Shown in pieces: positions 1 to 7,245 of a stretch of DNA of 11,611 bases. Origin of the DNA: Peptococcaceae bacterium (lineage in GTDB: Bacteria > Bacillota > Desulfitobacteriia > Desulfitobacteriales > Syntrophobotulaceae); assembly GCA_012523535.1 (NCBI GenBank), contig JAAYII010000004.1, forward strand, positions 1 to 11,611, given 5' to 3'. Each line of letters starts with the position of its first letter. The first letter of the stretch is position 1. A program made the position numbers and the translations under genes. The notes beneath the pieces are model-generated. The model did no database searches, was not told the DNA's origin, and worked only from the letters and a program-made list of their open reading frames with translations.

Positions 1-3000
1 ATGCAGACGTTTGTAAGATTGGTAACGTTCCCAAGCGCTTTTTTCCGCGCTTTCATACAATTCCTCGGCTACTTCGGGGAATGTATTCTTCAAAGAAGTA
101 TAACGAACTTCAGACAAGATAAAATCGCGGAATGAGCTTGTCGGTTCTTTGGAATCAAGAATAAACGGATTCTTGCCTTGAGCCAAAAGATCGGGGTTAT
201 AGCGATACAAATGCCAATACCCTGCTTCTACCGCCCTTTTAGCTTGAAGAATGCTGTTCTGCATACCTGATTTTATACCATGGTTAATACAAGGAGCATA
301 GGCTATGATTAAAGACGGTCCTTTATATGCTTCTGCCTCTTGGAATACTTTAATGGCATGCGCCATATTAGCTCCCAAAGCTATTTGGGCTACATAGACA
401 TAACCATAGCTCATAGCCATCATGCCCAAATCTTTTTTGCGAACCCGTTTACCGGCTGCTTGGAATTTGGCTACTGCCCCAAGCGGGGTGGCTTTAGAGG
501 ACTGACCGCCAGTATTGGAATATACTTCTGTGTCCAGTACCAACACATTAACGTCACTGCCGGAAGCCAATACATGGTCCAAACCGCCGAAGCCAATATC
601 ATAAGCCCAACCATCACCACCAAATATCCATATGGATTTTTTCGTTAAATGGTCTTTTTGTTCATAAATTGCCGCCAGCAATTTATTATTGTCAAGATCC
701 GCTTTTTGCAAAGCCTCAATAACCTTCTGGCCGGCTGCCCTGGAACCCTCGGCTTGATCCATATTTTCTATCCATTCCCGGAATGCTTCCTTCAATTCCG
801 GCCCAATATCTTCTTGCATAGCCTTTCTCATATCCTCGGCTAACTTCTGGCGCTGATGTTCGACTCCAATATGTTGCCCGTAACCAAACTCAGCATTATC
901 TTCGAAAAGGGAGTTAGCCCAGGTTGGCCCTTGCCCCTTACGGTTTGTGGTATAGGGAACGACAGGAGCGTTACCGCCGTAGATAGATGAACAACCTGTT
1001 GCATTGGATATCATCATCCGATCTCCAAACAACTGGGTTAAAAGCTTAATATAAGGAGTTTCACCGCAGCCCGGACATGCTCCGCTGAACTCAAACAGCG
1101 GCTGGATAAACTGGCTGTTCTTGATTGTGTATTTGTTGCTTACCCTGTCTTCTTTACTGCTTAAACTAAGAGCATAGTCCCATAAAGGACTTTGGGTTTC
1201 GATTTCTACAGCTGCGTCTTTCAATTCCAAAGCCTTGTTTTTAGCCGGACAATTTGCCACACAATTGCCGCAACCAGTACAATCCAAGGGGCTGACCTGA
1301 ATCCTGTAAGTTAAATCGGAAAACTCTTTTCCCACAGCTTTTATACTTTCAAAACCAGCCGGAGCCTGTTGTCTCTCCTGTTCATTGAGTAAAAACGGCC
1401 TGATGGCAGCATGAGGACAGACGAGGGAACATTGGTTACATTGGATACAATTTTCTTTTATCCATCTGGGAACTTCAGTGGCAATGCCTCTTTTTTCATA
1501 AGCAGTGGTCCCTACGGGGAAAGTACCATCTTCTCTCCCTTTAAAAGCACTGACCGGCAATTTGTCTCCTTCCTGAGCAGACATAACGCGGACAATATTT
1601 TTGACGAAAGCTGGATCATCGTCTTTACCCATAAAAATGCCATCATTGATATCAGCCTGCCCCCAAGAATCGGGCACTTTTACTTCCATCAGAGCGTTAC
1701 AACCGGCATCGACGGCTTTATTGTTCATTTCCACTACTTCCCGGCCTTTTTTGCCATAGGTCTTTTCGATAGATTCCTTAAGATATTTTATGGCGTCTTC
1801 CAAAGGAATAACGTTAGCCAGTTTAAAGAACGCTGACTGCATGATCATGTTGATCCTGCCGCCAAGCCCCAGGTTGTGGGCAATTTTGATGGCATCAATA
1901 ATATAAAATTTGGCCTTTTTATCATAAATGGCTCTTTTAAGCGATCCTGGCAGTTTATCATCAAGTTCATCCACAGACCACTGGCAGTTGAGGACAAATG
2001 TGCCTCCAGGTTTGAGACTTTTGAGCATATCATATTTATATACATAGGACTGATTATGGCAAGCAATATAATCAGCATTGTTTACCAGGTATGGAGCTTT
2101 AATTTCTTTACGGCCAAAGCGTAAATGAGATACAGTTTTTCCTCCTGACTTTTTACTGTCATAGTCAAAATAACCCTGGGCATAAAGGTCAGTATGATCT
2201 CCAATAATTTTAATAGCCTGCTTGTTGGCCCCAACGGTACCATCGGCACCAAGTCCCCAGAATTGGCAACTAATGGTTCCTTCCGGGGTAGTATCAATTG
2301 TTTCTTTTATTTCCAAAGAGGTATTGGTAACATCATCAACTATACCGATGGTGAAGCCGTTTTTGGGGTTATCCTCTTTCAGGTTTTCAAAAACGGCAAG
2401 AATTTGAGAAGGAGTAGTATCTTTTGATCCTAAGCCGTAGCGGCCACCAACAATAAGAGGTTTGTTCTCCTGTCCATAAAATACATTCTTAACATCCAGA
2501 TAAAGCGGTTCTCCATTTGCACCCGGCTCTTTGGTTCGGTCCAGAACGGCGATACGTTTCACTGTTTTAGGCAGTTCTCTTAAGAAATGCTCCGCTGAGA
2601 AAGGCCGATACAAACGAACGCGTAATACACCAACTTTTTCACCTTTTGCTCTAAGATAATCAATAGTTTCACAAATAGTTTCTCCTACGGACCCCAAAGT
2701 TACTATAACCCTGTCGGCATCAGGTGCGCCATAATATTGGAATAGTCTATATTCGCGACCCGTAAGTTCTTTATATTTTTTCATGTAGTCTTCTACGATT
2801 GCCGGTGCTCTCAAGTAAAAAGGATTAGCTACTTCTCGGGCTTGGAAATATATATCCGGGTTTTGATTAGTTCCTCGTAAAACCGGACGTTCCGGATTTA
2901 AAGCATTCTTTCTGAATGCTCTCAAAGCTTCCCAATCCAACAATTGGGCAACTTCTTCATAATCCGGCACGCTAATTTTAGATATCTCATGCGAGGTACG

Positions 3001-3519
3001 GAAGCCATCAAAGAAATGCAGAAATGGTACCCTTGATTTAATAGCACAAAGATGAGCTATGTAACCCAAGTCCATTGCCTCTTGCACGCTGCCTGAACTA
3101 AGCATGGCAAAGCCGGTCATTCTTACGGCCATGACATCCTGATGATCACCAAAAATACACAAAGCTTGAGCAGAAATAGCTCGAGCGCTAACATGAAATA
3201 CCGCCGGCAGCAATTCACCTGAAATTTTATACATGTTCGGTATCATGAGCAATAATCCCTGGGATGCGGTATAAGTCGTAGTCAATGCTCCAGCCTGTAA
3301 CGAACCATGAACAGCACCGGCTGCACCTGCTTCGGATTGCATTTCAACCACTTTCATCGGCTGACCAAAAATATTTTTTCGGCCGTGGGCCGCCCATTCA
3401 TCGACAAATTCAGCCATATCCGAAGAAGGGGTTATCGGATAGATTGCTGCGACTTCGGAAAAAGCATATGAAGCGTGAGCCGCCGCTTCATTTCCCGACA
3501 TTGTTTTCATTTTTGCCAT
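1..3519 (-). CDS. nifJ: Pyruvate:ferredoxin (flavodoxin) oxidoreductase, homodimeric, 3' end cut by window edge
   Basis: Cytoplasmic enzyme that converts pyruvate and CoA to acetyl-CoA and CO2 and reduces ferredoxin or flavodoxin. The reading frame is open from the start to base 1, 1173 codons, close to the family's usual length of about 1170-1200, so only a few C-terminal residues are missing. Domains in order: N-terminal pyrimidine-binding domain with YPITPSS (about residues 26-32); CoA and EKR domains; a two-cluster ferredoxin domain with Cys 691, 694, 697, 701 and 747, 750, 753, 757; a C-terminal TPP-binding domain with GDGW at 968-971 and SNTGGQ soon after. The proximal cluster ligands are Cys 815, 818, 843 and 1077. 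All 12 cluster cysteines are present. An alternative start lies two codons upstream at 3525. I prefer 3519 because the strong AGGAGG is then 10 bases away rather than 4. Transcribed alone, after a hairpin that separates it from bofA. The identification is secure; the symbol could equally be por. Confidence 0.96.
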   Translation of the reverse strand, partial: MAKMKTMSGNEAAAHASYAFSEVAAIYPITPSSDMAEFVDEWAAHGRKNIFGQPMKVVEMQSEAGAAGAVHGSLQAGALTTTYTASQGLLLMIPNMYKISGELLPAVFHVSARAISAQALCIFGDHQDVMAVRMTGFAMLSSGSVQEAMDLGYIAHLCAIKSRVPFLHFFDGFRTSHEISKISVPDYEEVAQLLDWEALRAFRKNALNPERPVLRGTNQNPDIYFQAREVANPFYLRAPAIVEDYMKKYKELTGREYRLFQYYGAPDADRVIVTLGSVGETICETIDYLRAKGEKVGVLRVRLYRPFSAEHFLRELPKTVKRIAVLDRTKEPGANGEPLYLDVKNVFYGQENKPLIVGGRYGLGSKDTTPSQILAVFENLKEDNPKNGFTIGIVDDVTNTSLEIKETIDTTPEGTISCQFWGLGADGTVGANKQAIKIIGDHTDLYAQGYFDYDSKKSGGKTVSHLRFGRKEIKAPYLVNNADYIACHNQSYVYKYDMLKSLKPGGTFVLNCQWSVDELDDKLPGSLKRAIYDKKAKFYIIDAIKIAHNLGLGGRINMIMQSAFFKLANVIPLEDAIKYLKESIEKTYGKKGREVVEMNNKAVDAGCNALMEVKVPDSWGQADINDGIFMGKDDDPAFVKNIVRVMSAQEGDKLPVSAFKGREDGTFPVGTTAYEKRGIATEVPRWIKENCIQCNQCSLVCPHAAIRPFLLNEQERQQAPAGFESIKAVGKEFSDLTYRIQVSPLDCTGCGNCVANCPAKNKALELKDAAVEIETQSPLWDYALSLSSKEDRVSNKYTIKNSQFIQPLFEFSGACPGCGETPYIKLLTQLFGDRMMISNATGCSSIYGGNAPVVPYTTNRKGQGPTWANSLFEDNAEFGYGQHIGVEHQRQKLAEDMRKAMQEDIGPELKEAFREWIENMDQAEGSRAAGQKVIEALQKADLDNNKLLAAIYEQKDHLTKKSIWIFGGDGWAYDIGFGGLDHVLASGSDVNVLVLDTEVYSNTGGQSSKATPLGAVAKFQAAGKRVRKKDLGMMAMSYGYVYVAQIALGANMAHAIKVFQEAEAYKGPSLIIAYAPCINHGIKSGMQNSILQAKRAVEAGYWHLYRYNPDLLAQGKNPFILDSKEPTSSFRDFILSEVRYTSLKNTFPEVAEELYESAEKSAWERYQSYKRLH

Positions 3520-3540
3520 CTGCATGTCTCCTCCTAATAA

Positions 3541-3755
3541 ATTGTTAGTATAAATAAGGTACAATTAATTTAATATATATAATCATTTTATTAAAAATGT
3601 TGTTTTCATTTTCAACCTCAAAAATTAAATATTGGTTATAATATACAACCTGGGGAACTATTTGTATAGTTCCCCAGGTAAAATCATACCTTTTTTTTCC
3701 CTTAGTTTCAAGCGCTATCCATTGTGAACACAGAATACAATAAGTTAACCACTAA
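3541..3755. other. Intergenic region upstream of PFOR
   Basis: AT-rich spacer with no supportable gene. It holds the hairpin described separately and the PFOR leader. The PFOR promoter should lie between the hairpin and the start codon. Several weak combinations exist on the minus strand, for example TTGAAA followed 19 bases later by TAAAAT, but none is good enough to call. Confidence 0.5.
3648..3679 (-). terminator. Perfect 13-bp hairpin between bofA and PFOR, probable terminator
   Basis: The arms 3648-3660 and 3667-3679 are perfectly complementary (ACCTGGGGAACTA), with the 6-base loop TTTGTA. It sits 76 bases beyond the bofA stop, so it most simply ends the dnaX-to-bofA transcript. The base run after the stem on the minus strand (TTGTATATTAT) is T-rich but not a clean U-tract. 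On the plus strand a run of eight T follows only 11 bases later, and no plus-strand gene leads into it. A regulatory role in the PFOR leader remains possible. Confidence 0.55.
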
Positions 3756-4010
3756 TTAAATCCCGCATAACTGTAATATTGTCAATACAATTACCCCTGG
3801 GAAACCCAGCAAAGCAACTGTACATATGGTAAAAACATTGATAGGAATTTCAATACCAAAAACGCCTAAAAATAAATCCACGATCCATAAACCCACAATG
3901 CCGCCTAAAATATGAATCGCAAATTTTATCACTTTATATGGTTTTTTTAAGGAAGAAACTACTATCAGAACCAGCAAAAGAATAAATAACCCTATAAAAA
4001 TAAGCGTCAT
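3756..4010 (-). CDS. bofA: BofA family membrane protein (pro-sigma-K processing inhibitor)
   Basis: 84 residues, almost entirely hydrophobic, with three likely membrane segments (about residues 2-20, 27-52 and 58-82). The C-terminal half carries the family signature: Asn-Val-Phe-Thr near residue 58, then LLGFPGV near 67-73. In Bacillus subtilis BofA sits in the outer forespore membrane and, with SpoIVFA, holds the SpoIVFB protease inactive until the forespore signal arrives, which delays sigma-K activation. Its position after recR matches B. subtilis, except that the small yaaL gene usually between them is absent (82 bases of spacer only). The SD sequence AGGGGG lies 7 bases before ATG and can be buried in a hairpin (listed separately). 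The presence of bofA suggests a sporulating organism, though bofA-like genes occur in some lineages whose sporulation is not shown. Confidence 0.88.
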   Translation of the reverse strand: MTLIFIGLFILLLVLIVVSSLKKPYKVIKFAIHILGGIVGLWIVDLFLGVFGIEIPINVFTICTVALLGFPGVIVLTILQLCGI

Positions 4011-4017
4011 GGAAATT

Positions 4018-4056
4018 CCCCCTAAGCCAGTCTATTGCATCCTATGCAAAAGGGGG
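4018..4056 (-). promoter_or_regulatory. Hairpin that can sequester the bofA ribosome binding site
   Basis: In the recR-bofA spacer, the bofA SD (complement of 4018-4023, AGGGGG) is fully complementary to 4051-4056. Inside this 6-bp outer stem is a second 6-bp stem, 4035-4040 with 4044-4049 and a 3-base loop. The two stems are separated by an asymmetric internal loop. The pairing is seen directly; the effect on translation is inference. Confidence 0.4.
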
Positions 4057-4092
4057 ACAAGAAAGAACCACGACCTTTAATGGGTTTCCATC

Positions 4093-4689
4093 TTAAAGAG
4101 GACGCCTTCCTTCTAAAGCTCGGGCTATCGTAACCTCGTCAGCATACTCCAAATCGCCGCCAATTGGCAATCCATGAGCCAATCTTGTAACTTTGATATT
4201 TAATGGTTTCAACATTTTTGAAATATATAAAGCAGTAGCTTCACCCTCGACAGTAGGGTTAACAGCCAGGACAACTTCTTTAACTTTTTCCAAGCGCCCC
4301 ATAAGACTGGAAAGGTTCAATTGCTCCGGTCCAACCCCGTCCATCGGAGATAGGACCCCATGCAAAACATGATATAAACCTTTATATTCTCCGGTCCTTT
4401 CTAAAGCAACTACATCACGAGGATGTTCCACGATACAAAGCAAAGATTTATCTCTTCGTTCACTGCCACAAATTTGGCAAGGATCGGAGTCCGTATAATT
4501 ACCGCATATCGAACATTGTTTAATGTTATGCAAGGCGTCTCTTATGGCCTGCTCCAGTTTAACCGCATCATCAGCATGCTGAAGAAGAAAAAAAGCCAAA
4601 CGACCCGCTGTTTTTGGACCTATACCCGGCAATCGAGAGAAAGCGCTTATTAAATCTGCTAAGGGTTGAGGATAATACAAATAATCCAT
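4093..4689 (-). CDS. recR: Recombination mediator protein RecR
   Basis: 198 residues, the normal length. RecR forms a ring that works with RecO (and RecF) to load RecA at single-stranded gaps. Order of elements: helix-hairpin-helix near residues 17-31 (LPGIGPKTAGR); a four-cysteine zinc finger at Cys 59, 62, 71 and 74; a Toprim domain from about residue 82 to 176 with Glu 88 and the NPTVEGEAT segment at 144-152; and the C-terminal GLPIGGDLEYADE stretch at 173-185. The residue before GLP is His 172, where many homologues have Arg. An AAAGGA SD lies about 10 bases before the ATG. Gene order ebfC-recR, with 33 bases between them, is conserved in Firmicutes and many other bacteria and suggests co-transcription from dnaX. 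Confidence 0.97.
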   Translation of the reverse strand: MDYLYYPQPLADLISAFSRLPGIGPKTAGRLAFFLLQHADDAVKLEQAIRDALHNIKQCSICGNYTDSDPCQICGSERRDKSLLCIVEHPRDVVALERTGEYKGLYHVLHGVLSPMDGVGPEQLNLSSLMGRLEKVKEVVLAVNPTVEGEATALYISKMLKPLNIKVTRLAHGLPIGGDLEYADEVTIARALEGRRPL

Positions 4690-4722
4690 ACAACACTATT
4701 CCTTTAAATCTTCTCCAATGTT

Positions 4723-5058
4723 TTAGAATAAACCGGGAATATTAAATCCGCCCGTTACTTTCCCCATTTCTTCTTCAATCATTTTCTGAGCATTTTTTAA
4801 ACCCTGATTTACTGCAGCTTTAACCAAATCCTCCAGCATTTCGGGATCGTCAGGATCTATGGCTTCAGGCTTAATTTTTATCTCCAAAAGTTCCATCTTG
4901 CCGCTTACTGTAACTTCAACCATTCCGCCACCGGCCGAAGCTTGAACACTTTTTTGCTCAACCTCTTCCTTGGCTTTAAGCATACTTTCTTGTAATTTTT
5001 GCGCTTGTTTAAGCATCTGGTTCATATTGCCCAGGCCGCCTGGTGGTTTAAAACCCAT
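4723..5058 (-). CDS. ebfC: YbaB/EbfC family nucleoid-associated protein (YaaK)
   Basis: 111 residues, typical for the family. It is a small dimeric DNA-binding protein, thought to shape the nucleoid, encoded between dnaX and recR in most bacteria. A Gly/Pro-rich N-terminus is followed by a long helix (about residues 12-38, with MNQMLKQAQKLQESM), a beta segment (VEVTVSGKMELLEIKIKPEAI, about 47-67, given here as the core fold), and C-terminal helices with the Lys-Met-rich EEEMGKVTGG end. The ATG has a good SD (AAGGAGAG) about 9 bases upstream. It starts 39 bases after the dnaX stop and ends 33 bases before recR. No oddities seen. Confidence 0.95.
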   Translation of the reverse strand: MGFKPPGGLGNMNQMLKQAQKLQESMLKAKEEVEQKSVQASAGGGMVEVTVSGKMELLEIKIKPEAIDPDDPEMLEDLVKAAVNQGLKNAQKMIEEEMGKVTGGFNIPGLF

Positions 5059-5097
5059 TGCTATACACTCTCCTTAACATTTATAATCATTACTATT

Positions 5098-6705
5098 CTA
5101 ATTGTCTTTTTTAACCTGCACAAGCTCCGGCCCGAAAAAATCTACCGCTTTAGTGATGCACAAATCATCATCATCTTGCTTTGGGGTTTCATTCCTTATT
5201 ATACTCTGTATATCGCTCTCCATAACACTATTTAGTTCGAGTTTGCAATTTAAGAGACGTTGTAGTATCATTTCAACAATTTCTTTATTCTCCGGTTGAG
5301 AGAATTTTTCTTTATGGAAAGAGTATCCTTCTTTAAAAGCCAGATATAAGATACCATTATTGACGGCAACCGGTTTGCCTTCTAACAAAAAGGCATGGGT
5401 AGATTTCTTTTTTTTCTTCACTTCATCCAAGATTTGCGGCCATTTATCCTTAACAACGAAAAGGATATCCTCTTCCCGCAAAACAGGCTTTGTTTGCTCA
5501 AGGGCTTGCCCTTTTTCTTTGTTTGCAGTTTCTTTCTTCATAATTGGATCAATCGTTACCGCTTTAGAATAAGTCAATTCAACGCCGGATGACAAGCCAT
5601 TTGTTGCTTCGTTTTCTAAAAATTCCTGACTTTGACTGTATAAAGCCTGGATAAGAATCATCTCGGCCATAAGCCTGGTGTTGGATGAGTAACGAAATTC
5701 CGCTTCCCCTTTAAGAAGAACAGAGATCAAAGAAATTAAATTTTTTAAACCCGCTTTTTTGCTTTGCGCTATTAACTTTTTTGCTCCTTCAGGCGAAAGG
5801 AGAGGTTCCCCGCCCCCAGTAATATACAATAAAGCCTGTCTTAAATAATCAAGCAACTCTCTTATTATTTGTCTCGGATCACGGCCTAAAGAAACGGCTT
5901 TTTCCAACAAGTTTAACACTTTGCCATAATCTCGTTCCAGCAGAGAATCAACAAGTTCGGCACAAAATTCCTGGCCAACCATGCCTATAATCTGATAAAT
6001 ATCTTGTTCCTTGATCGGATCCTCCAAAAGAAGGCATTGATCAAGAATACTAATTGCATCTCTTAAGCCGCCCTCAGCTTGATTGGCTATGACCTGCAAG
6101 GCTTTATCTTCCACATCCCTCCCCAAGGCCAGGCATATTTGCTTAAGCCTTGACCAAATAACGTCCGCCGGGATGCGATGAAATTCAAAACGTTGCACTC
6201 GGGACAGAATAGTTAAGGGCAATTTATGGGCTTCTGTGGTAGCCAGAATAAAAACTACATTGGCAGGGGGTTCTTCCAAAGTTTTCAACAAAGCGTTAAA
6301 CGCTTCGTTAGTTAGCATATGTACTTCATCGACGATATATATCTTATATTTTCCCTCAGAAGAAATAAATTTGACCTTTTCTCTTAAATCACGAATTTCA
6401 TCTATTCCCCTGTTCGAAGCTGCATCTATCTCCAATACATCTAAGGCGGTACCCATATCTATATTTTGACAAGACAAACATTGATTACACGGTTCTGCTC
6501 CTTTTCGGTCCGTACAATTAAGCGCCTTGGCTAAAATTTTAGCAACGGTTGTTTTTCCGGTCCCTCTTGGGCCGCTGAATAGGTAAGCATGGGCAATTTT
6601 ATTTTGTAATAAAGCGTTGGTTAAGGTAATTCTTATGTGATCCTGCCCCACAACCTCTTGCAGAATCTTTGGCCGCCACTCTCTATATAAGGCCAAATAT
6701 GCCAT
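5098..6705 (-). CDS. dnaX: DNA polymerase III subunits gamma/tau (clamp loader ATPase)
   Basis: 535 residues from the ATG at 6705. DnaX is the motor of the sliding-clamp loader, and full-length tau also couples the loader to polymerase and helicase. Visible: N-terminal YREWRP, Walker A GPRGTGKT (45-52), zinc module Cys 64, 73, 76, 79, Walker B ending in DEVH (126-129), the LSRVQRF arginine-finger segment near 167-173 (usually SRCQRF; here Val replaces Cys), and sensor 2 GGLRDA (212-217). The region after about residue 375 is divergent, charged tau-specific sequence. The frame stays open upstream to 6894, but that extension runs through the SRP terminator and SRP RNA, so it is not coding. The start at 6705 has a GGGGGTGG ribosome site and the normal family N-terminus. 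Codons 430-434 are five lysines encoded by a run containing A AAA AAG in frame, a possible frameshift site (see separate entry). Confidence 0.96.
   Translation of the reverse strand: MAYLALYREWRPKILQEVVGQDHIRITLTNALLQNKIAHAYLFSGPRGTGKTTVAKILAKALNCTDRKGAEPCNQCLSCQNIDMGTALDVLEIDAASNRGIDEIRDLREKVKFISSEGKYKIYIVDEVHMLTNEAFNALLKTLEEPPANVVFILATTEAHKLPLTILSRVQRFEFHRIPADVIWSRLKQICLALGRDVEDKALQVIANQAEGGLRDAISILDQCLLLEDPIKEQDIYQIIGMVGQEFCAELVDSLLERDYGKVLNLLEKAVSLGRDPRQIIRELLDYLRQALLYITGGGEPLLSPEGAKKLIAQSKKAGLKNLISLISVLLKGEAEFRYSSNTRLMAEMILIQALYSQSQEFLENEATNGLSSGVELTYSKAVTIDPIMKKETANKEKGQALEQTKPVLREEDILFVVKDKWPQILDEVKKKKKSTHAFLLEGKPVAVNNGILYLAFKEGYSFHKEKFSQPENKEIVEMILQRLLNCKLELNSVMESDIQSIIRNETPKQDDDDLCITKAVDFFGPELVQVKKDN
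5407..5413 (-). promoter_or_regulatory. Candidate programmed frameshift heptamer A AAA AAG in dnaX
   Basis: On the dnaX mRNA the sequence AAG AAA AAA AAG AAA covers codons 430-434. The last A of codon 431 with codons 432-433 makes A AAA AAG, read exactly as in the E. coli dnaX slippery site. Slipping back one base gives 16 new codons and then a TAA, so the short product would be about 449 residues. Beginning 11 bases further on is a 6-bp hairpin (TGCCTT with AAGGCA, about 5377-5396), and an overlapping one follows (GGCAA with TTGCC). The upstream SD-like signal is weak. Whether slippage occurs is not shown. Confidence 0.45.
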
Positions 6706-6735
6706 TATGCCACCCCCATTTAACAACCGTATACT

Positions 6736-6760
6736 AAAAAAGATGGTTGAAAACCACCTT
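6736..6760 (-). terminator. Intrinsic terminator of the SRP RNA
   Basis: A 9-bp stem (6752-6760 with 6740-6748, one G-U pair), loop TTC, runs directly into six T on the minus strand. It lies 12 bases beyond the SRP RNA 3' end and ends 30 bases before the dnaX start. Reading through it, or a weak promoter in the repeated TATAAT at 6764-6775, could supply dnaX transcripts. Confidence 0.7.
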
Positions 6761-6772
6761 ATTATAATTATA

Positions 6773-7044
6773 GACTGTGCACCTTTGGTCGAATTACAAT
6801 ACCCGAACGTTACCCATGAAACAATGCTCATTTTCGGCCACCTTGCGGCACACGGTACAAACTTCTTAGTGCTGCTTCCGTCAGGACCTGACACGGTTCA
6901 AAGCGTCCCGTTGCGCAAGACCAAAAACTCATCACACTAAATCATGGACTGCTTCGAATACGTAACCCTCGCAAAGGAATTCAACCCTGCTATAGCGGAT
7001 TGCAGGTACAAGGAACCGCTAACTCCCCGTCTAGCACAGCCAAA
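6773..7044 (-). ncRNA. ffs: Signal recognition particle RNA, large Bacillus/Clostridium type (scRNA)
   Basis: About 272 bases, matching the roughly 270 of B. subtilis scRNA. It pairs with Ffh to form the particle that targets nascent membrane and secreted proteins to FtsY and SecYEG. Seen on the minus strand: the 5' Alu domain with the CGGGGAGTTAGCGG and TACCTGCAATCCGCT segments, the conserved CTTGCGCAACGGGA, the helix 8 core (GTCAGGTCC ... GGAAGCAGC), TGTGCCGCAAGGTGG, and the 3' GACCAAAGGTGCACAGTC. Helix 8 closes with the tetraloop UGAC (6880-6883), where E. coli and B. subtilis have GGAA. It has its own promoter and terminator. The location directly before dnaX matches B. subtilis. The ends are estimated from the promoter and from similarity, to within a few bases. 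Confidence 0.95.
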
Positions 7045-7047
7045 CTT

Positions 7048-7053
7048 ATTATA
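7048..7053 (-). promoter_or_regulatory. SRP RNA promoter, extended -10 box
   Basis: A perfect TATAAT preceded by TG at the extended -10 position (TGGTATAAT on the minus strand). It places the start of transcription near 7041-7044, at the expected SRP 5' end. No good -35 box is visible: the 17-base position upstream is only T-rich. Confidence 0.7.
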
Positions 7054-7081
7054 CCATAATTAAAAAAAACGAAAAACCATT

Positions 7082-7196
7082 AAAAAAAGGATCTCGCTCC
7101 ATTCCCTTCAGTCGCTGCCTCACCGAAGCAGGACCCTCCATTAGGTTGGATTTGCCGTGCTGTTGACTTCACCCGGCAGTCCTTCCCTAAGGCGGA
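7082..7196 (-). ncRNA. Unidentified structured RNA between tRNA-Ser and SRP RNA
   Basis: This 115-base stretch on the minus strand is much more GC-rich than its AT-rich flanks and ends in seven T (7088-7082). I do not recognise it. Pairing seen: CCUU with AAGG around an AGGG loop (7181-7192); UGCCG with CGGCA (7174-7178 with 7153-7157); GGAC with GUCC (7179-7182 with 7131-7134) enclosing that stem; and a 7-bp stem CUGCUUC/GAGGCAG (7125-7131 with 7115-7121). The segment at 7132-7136 (GGGUC) can instead pair with GAUCC (7089-7093) just before the U-tract. It lies 49 bases after tRNA-Ser and has no evident promoter of its own, so it is probably made in the tRNA transcript. It could be a small RNA, a tRNA trailer with a terminator, or a leader of the SRP unit. 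The reading frame across it is not convincing. Confidence 0.5.
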
Positions 7197-7245
7197 TTTT
7201 TTTTCGAAACCCCACTTAAATAAATTCAAATCATCTTTTAAATAA

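Noticed and set aside
340..2427. Several plus-strand reading frames of 60-140 codons opposite the PFOR gene
   Set aside because: They lie antisense to a full-length conserved protein frame, lack good ribosome sites and have no recognisable domains.
6706..6894. 63-residue N-terminal extension of dnaX in the same frame
   Set aside because: It is translated from the SRP RNA 3' half and its terminator. The family N-terminus (MAYLALYREWRP) and a ribosome site mark the true start at 6705.
7090..7196. Cobalamin-riboswitch-like words (AGGGAA ... GGTGAAGTC) in the unknown RNA
   Set aside because: The rest of the cobalamin consensus is missing, and the downstream gene is SRP RNA, not a transport or synthesis gene.
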